From: Sindora glabra
Lineage: Eukaryota; Streptophyta; Magnoliopsida; Fabales; Fabaceae
DNA: 64,000 bases
Assembly (NCBI GenBank): GCA_020226215.1
Contig: CM035225.1
Coordinates: forward strand, 14,581,868 to 14,645,867
Direction: 5' to 3'
Shown here: positions 38,031 to 49,700 of the stretch, piece after piece
Position numbering within the stretch: the stretch's first letter is position 1
How the letters are laid out: each line of letters begins with the position of its first letter
Program-made: the position numbers and the translations under genes
The notes under the pieces: model-generated
Seen by the model: the letters and a program-made list of their open reading frames with translations, nothing else
What the model was told of the DNA's origin: nothing
The model's database searches: none

Positions 38031-38216
38031 TAAGTTACATATATTTTAGCCTAAACGTATGCTCTCATTAAATATTTTAAAATTTTATATAAAATTATGC
38101 ATATCATTTAAAATATTTTATTAACTTTTAAATTCACACCATTGAAATATTGAAACGTGTCTGTCTCTACTCTTGGGTCCTGGCCCTGTGATTGCGTGAT
38201 TCTAATAGAAAGAACA

Positions 38217-38231
38217 GGGGGGGGGGGGGGG
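38217..38231. repeat. G15 homopolymer
   Basis: Fifteen consecutive G residues in a GC-richer patch (38140-38400). The exact length is prone to sequencing and replication error. The patch has frames on both strands but none was recognised. Confidence 0.9.
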
Positions 38232-38399
38232 ATGAGGTTCAGATAGGGGTGGTGGCTTTGGTGGGACAGTATGTGGTGAAGACAACGGAGAAGAAGCTTT
38301 GCTTTGGTGCCGCTGGGTTTCAATCGAAAAGGGGAAGCTGAATGTGTTGCAGAAGAAGAAACAGTGTTTTGGAAGAACTATAAAATAAAAGGCTTACTA

Positions 38400-40351
38400 A
38401 ACGACTTCGATTTTTAGCTTTTGAAGTATGCGTTCGGTTAGAATCGATTTTTATGGGTCAAGCATGTTACTTGAATTTTTTAAGTATTTGAACTCTGATG
38501 AGTCGATGAAGCGTTTGAAATCAATTTTAATTGATCCACTTCAGGTAAATTTGATCTGTTTGTTAAGATATGTAAATTCTTGCCCATAATTTCTAATATA
38601 GAACTTTGAACTACACAAAATTTTGAATGGCATTGTATGAAAAGTCAGTGGAGTTTAACTTATCAGATTAAAAAATGTGCCAATCATACAATTCATTCAA
38701 AAGAAGTCCATTGTAGGAATATCATTACCTCGTACCCATTGATTGAGCCTTTCTTTCCTATGAAAACAATTTCTCTGACTGTCAATTTAAAGTTCCACGG
38801 GAGCTTTGTGGCCGACTACAATATTTAACTTGTAATTTTACACCGTTTGATTTAATTGGCATATTAAAAGGATTAAATTAAATTAACTAATCAAATGTAA
38901 TATAAAAAAAGGACCAAAATTACAATTAATTCTTTCATCATTTTACACAAAAAATTATACCTTCTATTTTAAAATGCTCCTAAAGGAAATTATCTATTCA
39001 TGTTTTAAATTGTAAGGCTCAATTAGAAGAAAGATTAAGCATAACACCTATTAAGTATCATGAGATTTAATGGATCCTTCCAAGAGAAATCCACCTCATA
39101 TAAAGAATATTACAAACTTAAACCTCGTTAAAAGGTTTAAATTACAAACAACTATGACGTCCTATAGTGGAAGTTTAGAAAGGTGGGTTTAATGTTAAGG
39201 GCATTGTATGCCATGAAATTTGAATAAATAAAGTTTTACAAAAATATAAAAGTAGCTAATGTTGATCCGACTTAAGATAAGAGTTGCTATAACAATGAAG
39301 AGTGGAATCCATTCTTCTCTATCGAATGCTTTGAGAATCCTATCAAGTATACATGATTTGATAAAATTAAATTGAGGGTCTTGCTTTATAGTGGTGGAGC
39401 CAGGGAGCAGGGTTGGGTCCGGCTCCCTCTTTTTTTTTAAATTTAATATAATATATATTATAAAAATTTATATCAACCTCCCTAAATTTTAAAATATTTT
39501 ATTCTTGATCCTTCTACCTTAAATTTTTGTCTCTACTACTGTTTTTTTAGTATATAAGAAAGTCGGGTATATCATTTTTAAACTTCCTCACTGTGAGCCT
39601 CTCTGAGTTAGATAAGAAGAGGGACCTCAAGCCTCTTAAAAAATATCTTATTAGATACAGATAAAACCTTAATCCCCATAATTACCAAACAAACCACTTA
39701 CACCTATTACTAGTCATCTCTTCCATCATATTATACCTTATTGCACCGCCTGTCTTACACCTAGTGGACCAATTCCATCATTATTTTAAATTGCGGGCTG
39801 GAACCCCATTGAGCTGCAATTATGACACTATTGTAACTGGCAAGTATTGTGATGTATTGTGGCTAAAACATTGCAATTTTACATGCTATTGCGGCCACAG
39901 TTGCTGTAATAGTTGCAATATGGTTATTTATAGTTTTTTTGATAAAATAAAAGTAAAAAACTTAACATTTTATTTACAAATAGAATTTTTTGATCTAATA
40001 TGATATTATGCTAAATTAAAAGAATTAATAGTTAAATAATATGAATTTAGTTATATATGTATTTTATTATACATTGTATTGATAATATGAAATTTCACGG
40101 CTGCGATATCCGTAATTCGCATTTTTCCTTCTGCAATATTTAAAATCGTTGAGCACATAGAAGAATAAAAATTCATGTTGTACTCATTTATCTTCTCTCT
40201 TGGCATGTACAGTTAAGTGTATTTCATCAAATTGCAAAATTCCTGCTTTGATTACTAAACTTGACATTTCCACTGGTGTAATCAAATTGGCAATTTAAAT
40301 TTCAAACAATATGCTTCCATAACTTACACAAAAATATTAAATTAATGGCAG
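38400..40351. other. Intergenic; upstream FBPase exons not found
   Basis: The first exons of the FBPase relic would be expected here, but no similarity to the N-terminal region of the enzyme was seen. The 5' part was probably deleted or decayed beyond recognition. Confidence 0.5.
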
Positions 40352-40456
40352 GCAGGATTAGCAAAACTTCTCGGACTTGCTGGGGAGACCAATGTTCAAG
40401 TGAATCCTTTGATTTTTATTCTGGCAGCTAAGCAAAATACACTTTTGTAATTCCTC

Positions 40457-40457
<1 letters not shown>

Positions 40458-40507
<50 letters not shown>
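40458..40507. repeat. (ATT)n microsatellite, about 16 units
   Basis: A clean ATT trinucleotide array in the FBPase relic, between the first two recognisable exon remnants. Confidence 0.97.
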
Positions 40508-41185
40508 GTCTTGTTCTTATTGGGATACATTTTAAAGGTTGAGGAGCCAAAGAAATTGGATGTCCTTAGTCAGTACAGTAAGTAACTCCCCCCCCGCCTT
40601 TTTGTCAATTCCAGTCACTCTCCTAATTTACCAGGTATAAGCCAAGAAAAATCTAAAAATCCATTTACATCAATGTAATTTTTTCCTATTTATTTTCATT
40701 TGTGATCAACATTTCTCCAATCTAATTTCCCTCTTTCCTTGGTATGATTCCACTGTCAAGCATACCAATTTGCTTACCCTCTAAAAGACTAATAAGATAG
40801 TATGTTTTCATGCTGTTTTTGAGTAAGCTACAAAAATTACTTCTTCAGCAAGGACAAACAGCTTCTTAACTCTTTCTTTTTTCAGTGAATTCTTGTTCCT
40901 GAAGAGGAGCAAGCGGCTACATTTGTGTACACACCAAAGCGTGGAAAATAGGTCCAATACCTAAAAATTCTTTCGGTATTTTCGGATACATTGTTGTTTA
41001 ATTGTTTTCGACCATTTGGATGGATCCTCCAAACATTGATTGTGGAATTTTCATTGGAACTGTATGAGAACTCTTATCCCAAAGTTTATTTCAGTATCTG
41101 AAAATTCATAGAGAGATTAAATAGAGTGACAGCTTAATTTGTGTTTTCCTGTGTTGCATTTAGATATCTGGCATTTACATGGTGA

Positions 41186-41642
41186 TAATGCCCAAAATGA
41201 TTTAGCCCACCTATAACTAGTTGACCTTACTCAAAGTAACGGATCCAGCCCAATATGCCTTAAATCCCTTCTCATTCCCTCGTAAGTAAATGGATCACAA
41301 ACCAATTGGAGCTTGTCTAATGGCCCAATCACAACTGATTTGGACATATGTCTTTTCCATTAAAACATCTCGAGCAAGATTCACTCCTAAATTATCAACA
41401 ATCAGCATCAAAAGGGACCTATAACTTACATTATCCCAAGTCTGACTCGCATATAACTATTAACACCCTCGAGAATTTATGATGCTTGCCAATCTCTGCC
41501 ACGACTCACACTCGATTAGGCCTATAAAAGGTCAAGGTATTTCTACCTTAGAGACACCTCCTACAACTATTTTGTTGAAATAACTACCAACGTTGGGTAT
41601 CAAGTCCTCAGCTAGGCCAATCAGACATTTCAGGAGACACCC
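41186..41642. mobile_element. 457-bp insertion inside FBPase exon, CATGGTGA duplication
   Basis: FBPase similarity stops at 41185 and resumes at 41651, and both edges carry CATGGTGA (41178-41185, 41643-41650). The insert starts TAATGCCCAAAATG and ends GGAGACACCC, with no terminal inverted repeats. It has a TATAAAAGG box near 41523 and reads like part of an LTR or a small TRIM-type element. An 8-bp duplication is longer than the 5 bp usual for LTR elements, so its class is open. Confidence 0.7.
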
Positions 41643-41815
41643 CATGGTGAATGACAAGGGTAACCTAACTCTTGATGATGTATTGCAACCTGGCAAGAGC
41701 GTGTTAGCTGCTGGTTACTGCATATATTGGGAGCTCTTGCACGGTAAGGCAAACTGCAAACACAATCTCTGCAAAATGACCTAAATGTAGCATAACAATG
41801 TATAATTATTTTTAA

Positions 41816-42278
41816 GATGAATTACATTCATCACTCTTGAAATTTGTCCAATTATACTTGACATTTATCATTTTTCAAAATTAATCACATCCGCCTTTCG
41901 TTTATTCTTTCACCATTATGAAATATAGTAATTTTAAGTTTTTAATTATAATTCCTTTTCTAATATTATTTTTAATGATTGGAAGACAATTTCTTTACAT
42001 TTTTATATACAAATCTACTTTTTCTTTTAAAAAATTATAAATTTATTGTGTTTTTATTTTTCAATAAAAGAGTATATTTTATATATAAAAATATAAGAAA
42101 ATTATCTTCTAGTCATTAGAAATAGTAGTTGGAGAAGAAATTGTGATTAAATAGTTAAATCATTATATTCATGATAATGGAAGAATGAATATGAGGTGAA
42201 TGTGTACAATTTTAAAAAAATAATAGGTGTCGAGTATAATTGTAATCAAATTTTAAGGAAGGTCAGTATAATTTATCT
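41816..42278. mobile_element. MITE with long (about 80 bp) inverted repeats
   Basis: The left arm (GATGAATTACATTC.., then CAATTATACTTGACA) and the inverted right arm (GATAAATTATACTG.., then CAATTATACTCGACA) match for roughly 80 bases. The element sits in an intron of the FBPase relic and could fold into a long hairpin. No coding capacity. No clear target duplication was found. Confidence 0.65.
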
Positions 42279-42887
42279 TTTTTTTCTAATAATTCATTAT
42301 CATGATTTTCCTGAAATTATCCTTTATTTGTTTCAAACTTACTAAAATTAATGTGTTAAAACATATAGAACCCTTCATCTTGTCTATACAAGTTTGCGGC
42401 TTTCAAAATTAAGAAAGAATGTCTTCATATTTTTGTTATGCTTTAAGGAAGATCAACATGACTTGCTCTGTTAGATAGAACATTTCTGAGATAATCTCTC
42501 TATAAGATTCTTGTTACAGAAGTCATTAATACTGCTTTATATTTCTTAGCTTGAATATTGCAATGTGATTAAAGGAAAATTTGAAATTGTATGCAGTTTG
42601 TACTTAGTGCAGGAAATGGGGCGAATGGGTTGATATCTCTTAGGGAGTTCATACTGACTCACCTAAACATCAGGGGTGAGTGGCAGAGTGTATTTTAAAA
42701 AAAATGTTACAAATTTGTTACTGCAAAATGAATTTTTTTGTCTCCTCTGACAATAATATATTTAAACTCATTATTTAATTATCATAAGGCACTATTTATT
42801 TGAAACAAAGTCCTTCAAATGGCATTTGCCATAAATTAGAAACTTGTGTTTAATTGTTATATTCTATTTTAACAGATCCCAATGAAT

Positions 42888-43107
42888 AGAAAAATTTATT
42901 ATGTGAATAAGGCTAACGATAAAATTTACTATAACCAACTTATTAAGTATGTTTTTGGGTGATCTTCTTTCTATAATTAAATATAAAATTTGGGCGAAAT
43001 TTATTCTATGAATGAGGCCAATGATAAGATTTGGAATAACCAACTATTAAGTATTTTCTAAATATGTTTTTGGGTTATCTTCTTTGTATAACTAAATATG
43101 AAACTTC
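42888..43107 (+). repeat. Tandem duplication of an FBPase exon/intron piece, about 105-115 bp
   Basis: 42888-42992 and 42993-43107 are diverged tandem copies. They share AAATTTATT, then TATGAAT-like and AACCAACT blocks, AAGTAT, TATGTTTTTGGGT and ATCTTCTTT..AACTAAATAT. The duplication covers the exon encoding the KIYYVNKAN block, so the relic carries that exon twice. The two copies differ at many sites, so the duplication is old. Confidence 0.7.
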
Positions 43108-43323
43108 CAAGCCTTTAGGTTCAACTCAATTGGTAAGATTTGTTACATTTGATCACCTATATCTTAGATTCAATTTTCATTATCAATAGTTTCAAAAGAT
43201 TAGATAATTTATAAATACTATCATAAGTTCTCAAAAAGGTTGGTGGCATGTTTCTGACCTTGAAATAAAGTAATCTATCCTAGTTTTAAACTTCAATTTT
43301 TCAAAATAAATAAATAAATAAAA
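43108..43323 (+). mobile_element. tRNA-derived SINE, 216 bp, with 10-bp target duplication
   Basis: A 10-bp direct repeat ATGAAACTTC flanks the element (43098-43107, 43324-43333). The body begins with a tRNA-like head: an A-box-like AACTCAATTGGTAAG near 43120 and a B-box-like AGATTCAATTTTC near 43165. It ends in an (AAAT)n-type tail at about 43301-43323. This layout (pol III promoter, A-rich tail, long duplication) is diagnostic for SINEs. It lies in an intron of the FBPase relic. Confidence 0.8.
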
Positions 43324-43479
43324 ATGAAACTTCTTGTCATTCTCCAGACTTGTATAGGAAATTGTAAGTTTCCTCAAGATGGTTCATAACCTGAAGTCTC
43401 TTAGGTATATCAGAAGGTATTGCATTCTTAACCTTGAGTGTATTAAAGTGCTCCAAATAATTTCACTTTTCAAGGTAGA

Positions 43480-43563
43480 AAAACTGAGGTATGTTATGCT
43501 TTGCATTAATGATTCTAATGGAAAACCGAGGTATGATATGCTTTGCATTAATGATTCTAATGG
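43480..43563 (+). repeat. 42-bp tandem duplication (two copies)
   Basis: Two nearly identical 42-bp units share GAGGTATG and GCTTTGCATTAATGATTC, with only two or three differences. The high identity points to a more recent event than the neighbouring exon duplication. Confidence 0.9.
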
Positions 43564-44309
43564 TATGAACTAATAATTTAATCAGCTTCTAATTAATGGT
43601 ATTCCTAATTTTTAAGGGAAACATGTAAATTGTCCTTTAGCATTGGGGTGATTGAACTCTTGTACCTCAGTTAACTTTGGAAATTTAGAAATTGTTAGCC
43701 TTAACATTATATATGATGAGTTTTGATGATGACAAATAGGTGTTGCAATAGTATTGTATGTCTTGTGCTAAATTGGTATATTTTATAAGCTTTAATGGAC
43801 ATTCTATGTTATAATTGATGCATGTATGATATGAGGCTTATGCATATATGAGGCTTGTGCATGTTCTTGTGCTAATTTATTTTATATGAATGATGCATCA
43901 ATATCTTGATATATTAGATTGGACTAACTATATTGTTTGCAAGGTTCATGAACTTGTATATCGGAAAGTCCAAGATGAAGAAGAGTGAGCATTAAAGCAA
44001 AAGAATGGAAGATCACATCATGCTCAACTCAAGAACAAGAAAGAAATACAAGAAAGAAGATGTGGTCCAAGTATTGAAGATTGAGAAGATTAAAAGCTTG
44101 GAAGTATCAAGAAAAGTTAAGGAACTTTATTAGTATAGTTTTTCATCCTAAGGCTTAGTCTTTCTTGGAAAATAGAGTATTTCATGATATAGAGTTCAAA
44201 CATGTTTTTCATAATCTTAGCTTTGTCAAAATTATTTAAAGATAGTCCACAATCATTTTTTTACAAGATAGCCTATGGGGACATTTCAAAAACAAATGAG
44301 ATATGAGTT

Positions 44310-44746
44310 TTTGATGTCTTTAGTTTTGACCTTTGGTCATTCTCTCAATAATATCTCATAAAATACTCATGATTTTACTATCAAAATTTTTCCATATGAA
44401 AATAGACTTAAAGAGATTTCCATGGACATATCATTTACTTAAAATGATCAATATATGAAAGAGTTATGATCTCTTCAAGTTGAGTCTAAAAACTAACTTT
44501 CTGCATGATAGCCATTTCTGACGTGTGCTCATTGTTTTGATCATATCTTGAAAAATACAAACGATATGAGAATGAAATTATTTTTATGTAAAAATAGATT
44601 CAAAGGGCTTTTCATGGACTATTCATTTTCTTAAAATGACTAAGATATGAAAGAGTTATGATTTTTACAAGTTGAGTCTCAAAATCAGATTTTCACATAT
44701 TCACTGTTTCTGATATTTGCTCATTGTTTTAAACATATCTCATAAA

Positions 44747-44802
<56 letters not shown>

Positions 44803-44920
44803 TATGAAACTAATTTCATTTGAAAGTAGACTCAATTATCTTTCCAATGATAGGTCATTTGCTTAAAACAGACTTAAAATGAAGAAGTTATGACATTTTA
44901 AAGTTGAGTCTGCATTTCTG
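44310..44920 (+). repeat. Three diverged tandem copies of a ~190-bp LTR module
   Basis: Each copy has a TCTCATAAAATA-like start, then GAAAATAGACTTAAAGAG or its variant (near 44398, 44588 and 44824), TTTCCATGGA, ATTTACTTAAAATGA, AAGAGTTATGA and TTGAGTCT. The TA array (44752-44799) expanded inside the third copy. A related single copy occurs in the solo LTR at 2334-5068. Confidence 0.75.
44752..44799. repeat. (TA)n microsatellite, 24 units
   Basis: An uninterrupted TA array in the copia-like solo LTR. Confidence 0.95.
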
Positions 44921-46777
44921 TTTAGGTGAATCGAGTGGCCAATTAATTCTAGACATCCAGAGAGCACTCTGGACATCCTAAATTGATTCACCACTCGATT
45001 GTAGCAGTTCTAGTGTGCGAATAACAGCTAGTTTTCATTCTTAATAACCCCAGACGGTTATAATACTCTATAAGCTTCATATATAAGCTAAGAAACATGA
45101 AATACAATGTAGAGAGAGCTTGAACATCAATTGTGAACATCATTTTACATCCTTCTTCATCCAAATCATGATTTGAGCTTTAATTTATGAAATTCTTCTA
45201 TTCTTGATGCTTCATTTGTATTATCCACTCTTTAAGAGAGTTTGTATGAAATGTTCTTCATCATATATCATTTCCTAATTGCAAAGGGTGAGGTATCCCT
45301 TGTAAGAGAGTTTTTGCTCAAGGAAGAGTAAGGATTGTAAAGCTTCTTCAAGTGCCATTGAAACTTGAAGGATAGTGGATTAACACAAGCTTAGAGAGCT
45401 TGGAGAGTGGATGTGCACCTTGGTGAGGATATCCAAGGGAGGAACCGCTATGAATCTTTGTGTTTGATCTTTCTTCCTTATCTCTTTATTTTTTTGCAAC
45501 ATTGCTCTATTTTTCTTATTGCATATGCTCTGTTTTACTGTTGAATATATTGTGCTATAATGCTTATGTTGTTGCTTGGATATTTGAATGATTAAAAGAG
45601 AAATTCATTTATGTTTTGCTATTGTTGTTTGCTGAGATATTATGTTGAATGCTTTATTCTTGTTGTTGATAATTGTTGAATACATTATGCATCAATATTG
45701 ATCTCGATCCTTAAATGATTGAAAGATTGAATTAAATGATTGAAAAAGAAATTCGTCTATGTATGTGCTTTTTGATTATTCATTTATGCATAGTTGAATG
45801 AGTAGCTTTACATAAGAGTATTGAATTGCTATATGTTGTGTGCAAACCTCTTCATTAAACTATCTTCTTAATGCTTTGTTTATATATAGTTAAATAAGTT
45901 AGTTTGTACTAATTCCTTAATTTATCATATTTTGAGTGCAACAAGTATCCTTATAAAACTTTCTTGGAATTATTTAAATTAAAATTATCTTCATGACTTC
46001 CCAAAATCAAAAGACTTTCAAAAAGAATTATAAAAACAAGAAGAGTTTTAAAAACACCCAATTCACCCTCTTCTTGGGTGTGAGTTGCCAAGGCCAACAG
46101 AAATCACTTTCTTAAATTTTATAAAATTTAAAATTAATACCCATAATCTTCTTAATTAATTAATTTATCAAATTATATACCTTTTTTATGAAGTTTTTAA
46201 ATAATAATCAACATATTATAGCATGTTGGTTTTTTTAATCATTTTTTCATATGTAATTTTTATGTTATGTAATTAATAGAAATTAAATTATATATAAAGA
46301 ATTTTAATTAAATGCTTGTATATAAGATGTGAAATTATATATAAAAAAGTGTCAAAATAAATAATATTTCATAATATTTTGATTTTTGTTTAAAAACTAT
46401 AATTTGATAAAATAATTACTTAAGTGGATAATGGGTGTTATTTCCCAATTTTATAAAGTCCAATGGAGTGATTTCCAAAATTTTAAAGTTGAAGGAAGTA
46501 AAATTTAACTGTTTCAAAATTGAAGGAGGTAATTTGCATTTTTTTTCCAAGTAAGTATGTACAGGCTTCTCTATGAAGTGTTTCCTGTCATTCTTGATGT
46601 AACAAACCGGAGGTCATGCTTTTACCGGAAAACAAAAGGTGTAATGGCCATGTTTCTTTTATCAGTTTTCTTCTACTTACTAATTTCGATAAATGCGAAT
46701 GGACTCAAACACAAAAATATTATGACAATTTCACCCAATTTTTCTTGTATTTACGAGGATAGCTCGATGGTGAAGTG

Positions 46778-49700
46778 AAACTATATAGCAATGCTATATA
46801 TTATATATATATAACTATATATATATATACATGACTTGACTTGAGTCAAATAGATTTTATGTAAAGTAGATCAATTTAATTTAAATCGAATTACAAACAT
46901 AATTGTGAGGAATGATGTGAATTGAAGAAGTGTAGCCTTTCAAGGGAACCACATGAAATTTCCTTTGAAGTGATTAATTTGCATATGCATTTTCTTTTAG
47001 ATAGATTGATTGTATTATAACAATGTGGTTTAAATTGCAAGCACTTGTTTTGTTTACAAAGAAGATACATGAGACCCAATATTCCTTGGCAACTACTATG
47101 ACAATAAGAAAATAAAAAAAAACTTCATACTATTTTTTTATGTTTATATCGAGAAGAATCATTCTTGTTTTAAGAGTTTCTTTATTAAAGCGCTCGTTAT
47201 TATAAGTGAAGGAGCATCTAATCGAGAAAAGGGGAGAGAAAATGGTAGGATAAGAATTCGAACCTCCTACTTTTATACTTATCGATTGATAAACCTATTA
47301 ATAAAATGCCACCTATTAACCAAAAAAGAAAAAAAAAAAAAGTCTCCATCTGTAGCTAAGGAAAATGGCTCATTATTATGATTGTTAGATTTCAGTTTAG
47401 AGAGGGGTTTTGAATAACCATTATAGTTATGATTAGGCTAAGCTGTGACGATTGCAGTTGCAGTCCTATGTGGTGGATTAGACCAATATCATAATAAATT
47501 TAGAGCAATAATAGGAGATAATGAGATATGATAATTTTTTTGCCTTCAATTTTAGTTCCCATACCTCCTCTATTTATTATTTGGGTCGTCAAACATATGG
47601 ATCGGTCTAGACCGGATGAAGTTTATGCGGATTCTACATCAGAAATGGACAGTATCTTTTATGATTCGGTCTATGAGTTGATCTGCACTAATTCACGGAA
47701 TTTAACTGTAATGTACACAAATCAGTTTGGACTGAATAAAGTTTGTGTGAATTTTGGTTTGTGTGGACAAATTTGTATAACTCTATATTAAAACGAATCG
47801 CATTTTAAATGATTTGATCCCCTCCAATTTGGAAATGAATCTTCTACAATTTAGATCATGAATAAAGAGTACCAAATAAATTTTTTTTAGAAGTAAATTA
47901 GTTTTAAATGAGGGTTAAATTAAGTAAAAAATTAAAAAAGTATAAAAATTACATACAATACATGTGAATTTTTTTTGTTAAGTTTTGGATAAAAAATAGT
48001 TTCAATGGATGTTCATGATTGAAAGTAGTATGAGTGAATTACAATATTTAAAATCACAAATAAGTTAAGTGGAAAAGGGCAAAACTATGTGCCAATTTTT
48101 AATGAAAATGTTTCATTCCATCCGATCATTCATTTACAGAATTTGAGAAAAGTTGAATCATAACAAGTATGCAATATTAAACTAGTTGAAATTTACTTAA
48201 ATTTGATTCCATCCACACACACACACAAACACACATATAGAGAGAGATGTGTGATCAATTGTACCTTTTCATTAACTTTGGCATTAATTAATCTCCCCTC
48301 TTTGTATATAATAATTTTGATTAACAAATTATATGTTTATTGTTCATTTTTTTATTATCACTTGGTAGCAAATATTTAGGGTACAACTGAGTTAAATTTC
48401 TCATGAGCAACTCAAAGATTGACTCACAAAATGATTTGAGTTTGATTGTAAACAAGTTGAATTTAAAATTTATATTACTTGATTTGAATTATTTGCAAAC
48501 CTAATCATAATTTTTTATGTTATATATTATATATAAATAATATAATACATAAATTTTATATTGCATGTAACGAGCTATTTATATAAGCTCCTTTAAATTC
48601 ATTTGAGTTCATATGTAATTCAAACTCTAGCTTGAGTTCAATTATTCCAAACTTAATAGGAAATTTGAAATAAATAAATAACATATACTTTGTATAACTT
48701 CATATAGGTTCATTTAGTCTTCAAGTCAAGCTTGAACTTAATTTTGCTTATCATTAATTTATGATAAAATTAAAGGTCTTGTACAAAATTATAAGATATT
48801 GATAAAATAATCCTTAAATTATATTAAAATTATAATTTTATTCTTAAATAATAATCCATACAAATAATTTCACCCCTATTTATAAATTTGTACTGAAATA
48901 TGTATAAATTTTATTATCATTTCAACATGATTTCTATGGAATAAATATTTAATATTCATATTTTATAATTAAATTTTATTATAGTCTTGAGGACACCGAA
49001 CCAAACTTATATTACTTGACATAGACAAATTTTTTTTCACAACTTCAAACACTACAACTATCCTCCATGGACACTCAATAATACCCACTAAAACTTTAAT
49101 ATCCACCTTACAATTGCTCTTAATTGGAGCTTATTTATTGAGAAAACTGCATGCGACCAAAATAATTTTTTTGTACTATAAGTGATAAATAATATTCATA
49201 TAATATACAATTTAGTTATAAATTGTGAATAATAAATAATTATTAATGCATAGAAACTACGTGAAAATGATAATAAAATTTATAAAGAGTCTACATTTGT
49301 AATAAGTATAAAATAATTTAAAAATATACTAATATATTATAAATATAAATAATGATATTCATTCATTATTTCTTAAAATACTTTAAAATATTTTTTCATT
49401 TCTCAAAAGTAGAAAAAAATTTAAAATAAATAAATTATAAAATAAAAATGTTTGTATAACATTACTAGAGTTAATGCCACCCAAAATCTTCTACTTATAA
49501 TTTTGAAAATCGAACCGGACTAGTGAATTAATAAATGGGCTAGCAAACCAATCTGGTTGAGATATTTGGACTAAAAATGAATGTGAATTAGTGAGAATCA
49601 ATCAAAATTGACATAAATCAATCGAAATTGAAATAAATTCGCAAAACCATTGAAACGAACTAATTTTTCAACATTTAAAAAATAGAACTTTTATAATTTT

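Larger units (their letters stand above)
43693..46099 (+). mobile_element. Solo LTR, 2407 bp, copia-like, with GAAAT duplication
   Basis: The ends TGTTAGCCTTAAC and, inverted, TGTTGGCCTTGGC are a classic TG..CA LTR pair. A perfect 5-bp duplication GAAAT flanks it (43688-43692, 46100-46104). A CAATTCACCCTCTTCTTGGG motif near the 3' end is typical of plant copia LTRs. No coding domain is present, so it is a solo LTR. It carries three diverged copies of a module of about 190 bp (44310-44920) and a TA array. Confidence 0.88.
43625..46537. mobile_element. MITE with long inverted repeats, split by a solo LTR
   Basis: The left arm at 43625-43692 continues at 46105. The right arm (about 46425-46537), inverted, matches it over about 110 bases: GTAAATTG.. 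against GCAAATTA.., both with TTTAGAAATCACT/TTTGGAAATCACT and ACCCATAATC/ACCCATTATC blocks. Without the LTR the element is about 500 bp. A related copy lies at 58833-59342, with closely similar interior sequence. Family class is uncertain because no target duplication could be defined. Confidence 0.72.
40352..46777 (+). pseudogene. Cytosolic-type fructose-1,6-bisphosphatase pseudogene (introns retained)
   Basis: Exon remnants occur in the correct order. AGLAKLLGLAGETNVQ (40352-40399); EEPKKLDVLS (about 40540-40575); ILVPEEEQAATFV..KRGK (40885-40950); a block around NIDCGIFIGT (about 40988-41062); SGIYMV interrupted by an insert, then LTLDDVLQPGKS..AAGYC (41164-41743); LSAGNGANG..LREFILTH (42597-42675); KIYYVNKAN (42876-42948); CKFPQDGS and LKSLRYI (43360-43416); LLYEVFP, GGHAFTGKQ and a worn C-terminus (46557-46777). 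Intron boundaries survive at several exons, so this is an unprocessed gene copy. Stops replace conserved Cys and Tyr codons, frameshifts occur, and the N-terminal exons are missing. The active enzyme hydrolyses fructose-1,6-bisphosphate in cytosolic sucrose synthesis; this copy cannot make it. No chloroplast-type redox insertion is visible, which supports the cytosolic class. Confidence 0.9.

Noticed and set aside
38108..38323. 71-codon minus-strand frame with a Pro run
   Set aside because: The Pro run is just the G15 homopolymer in reverse; no similarity elsewhere.
47190..47340. Possible second SINE on the minus strand (GGTTCGAATTC box near a T-run)
   Set aside because: The B-box-like word is present, but no convincing A box, boundary or flanking duplication was found.
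47528..47791. 87-codon plus-strand frame
   Set aside because: No recognised motif; it contains repeated GATGAAGTTTATG-type DNA words and looks like chance in a repeat.
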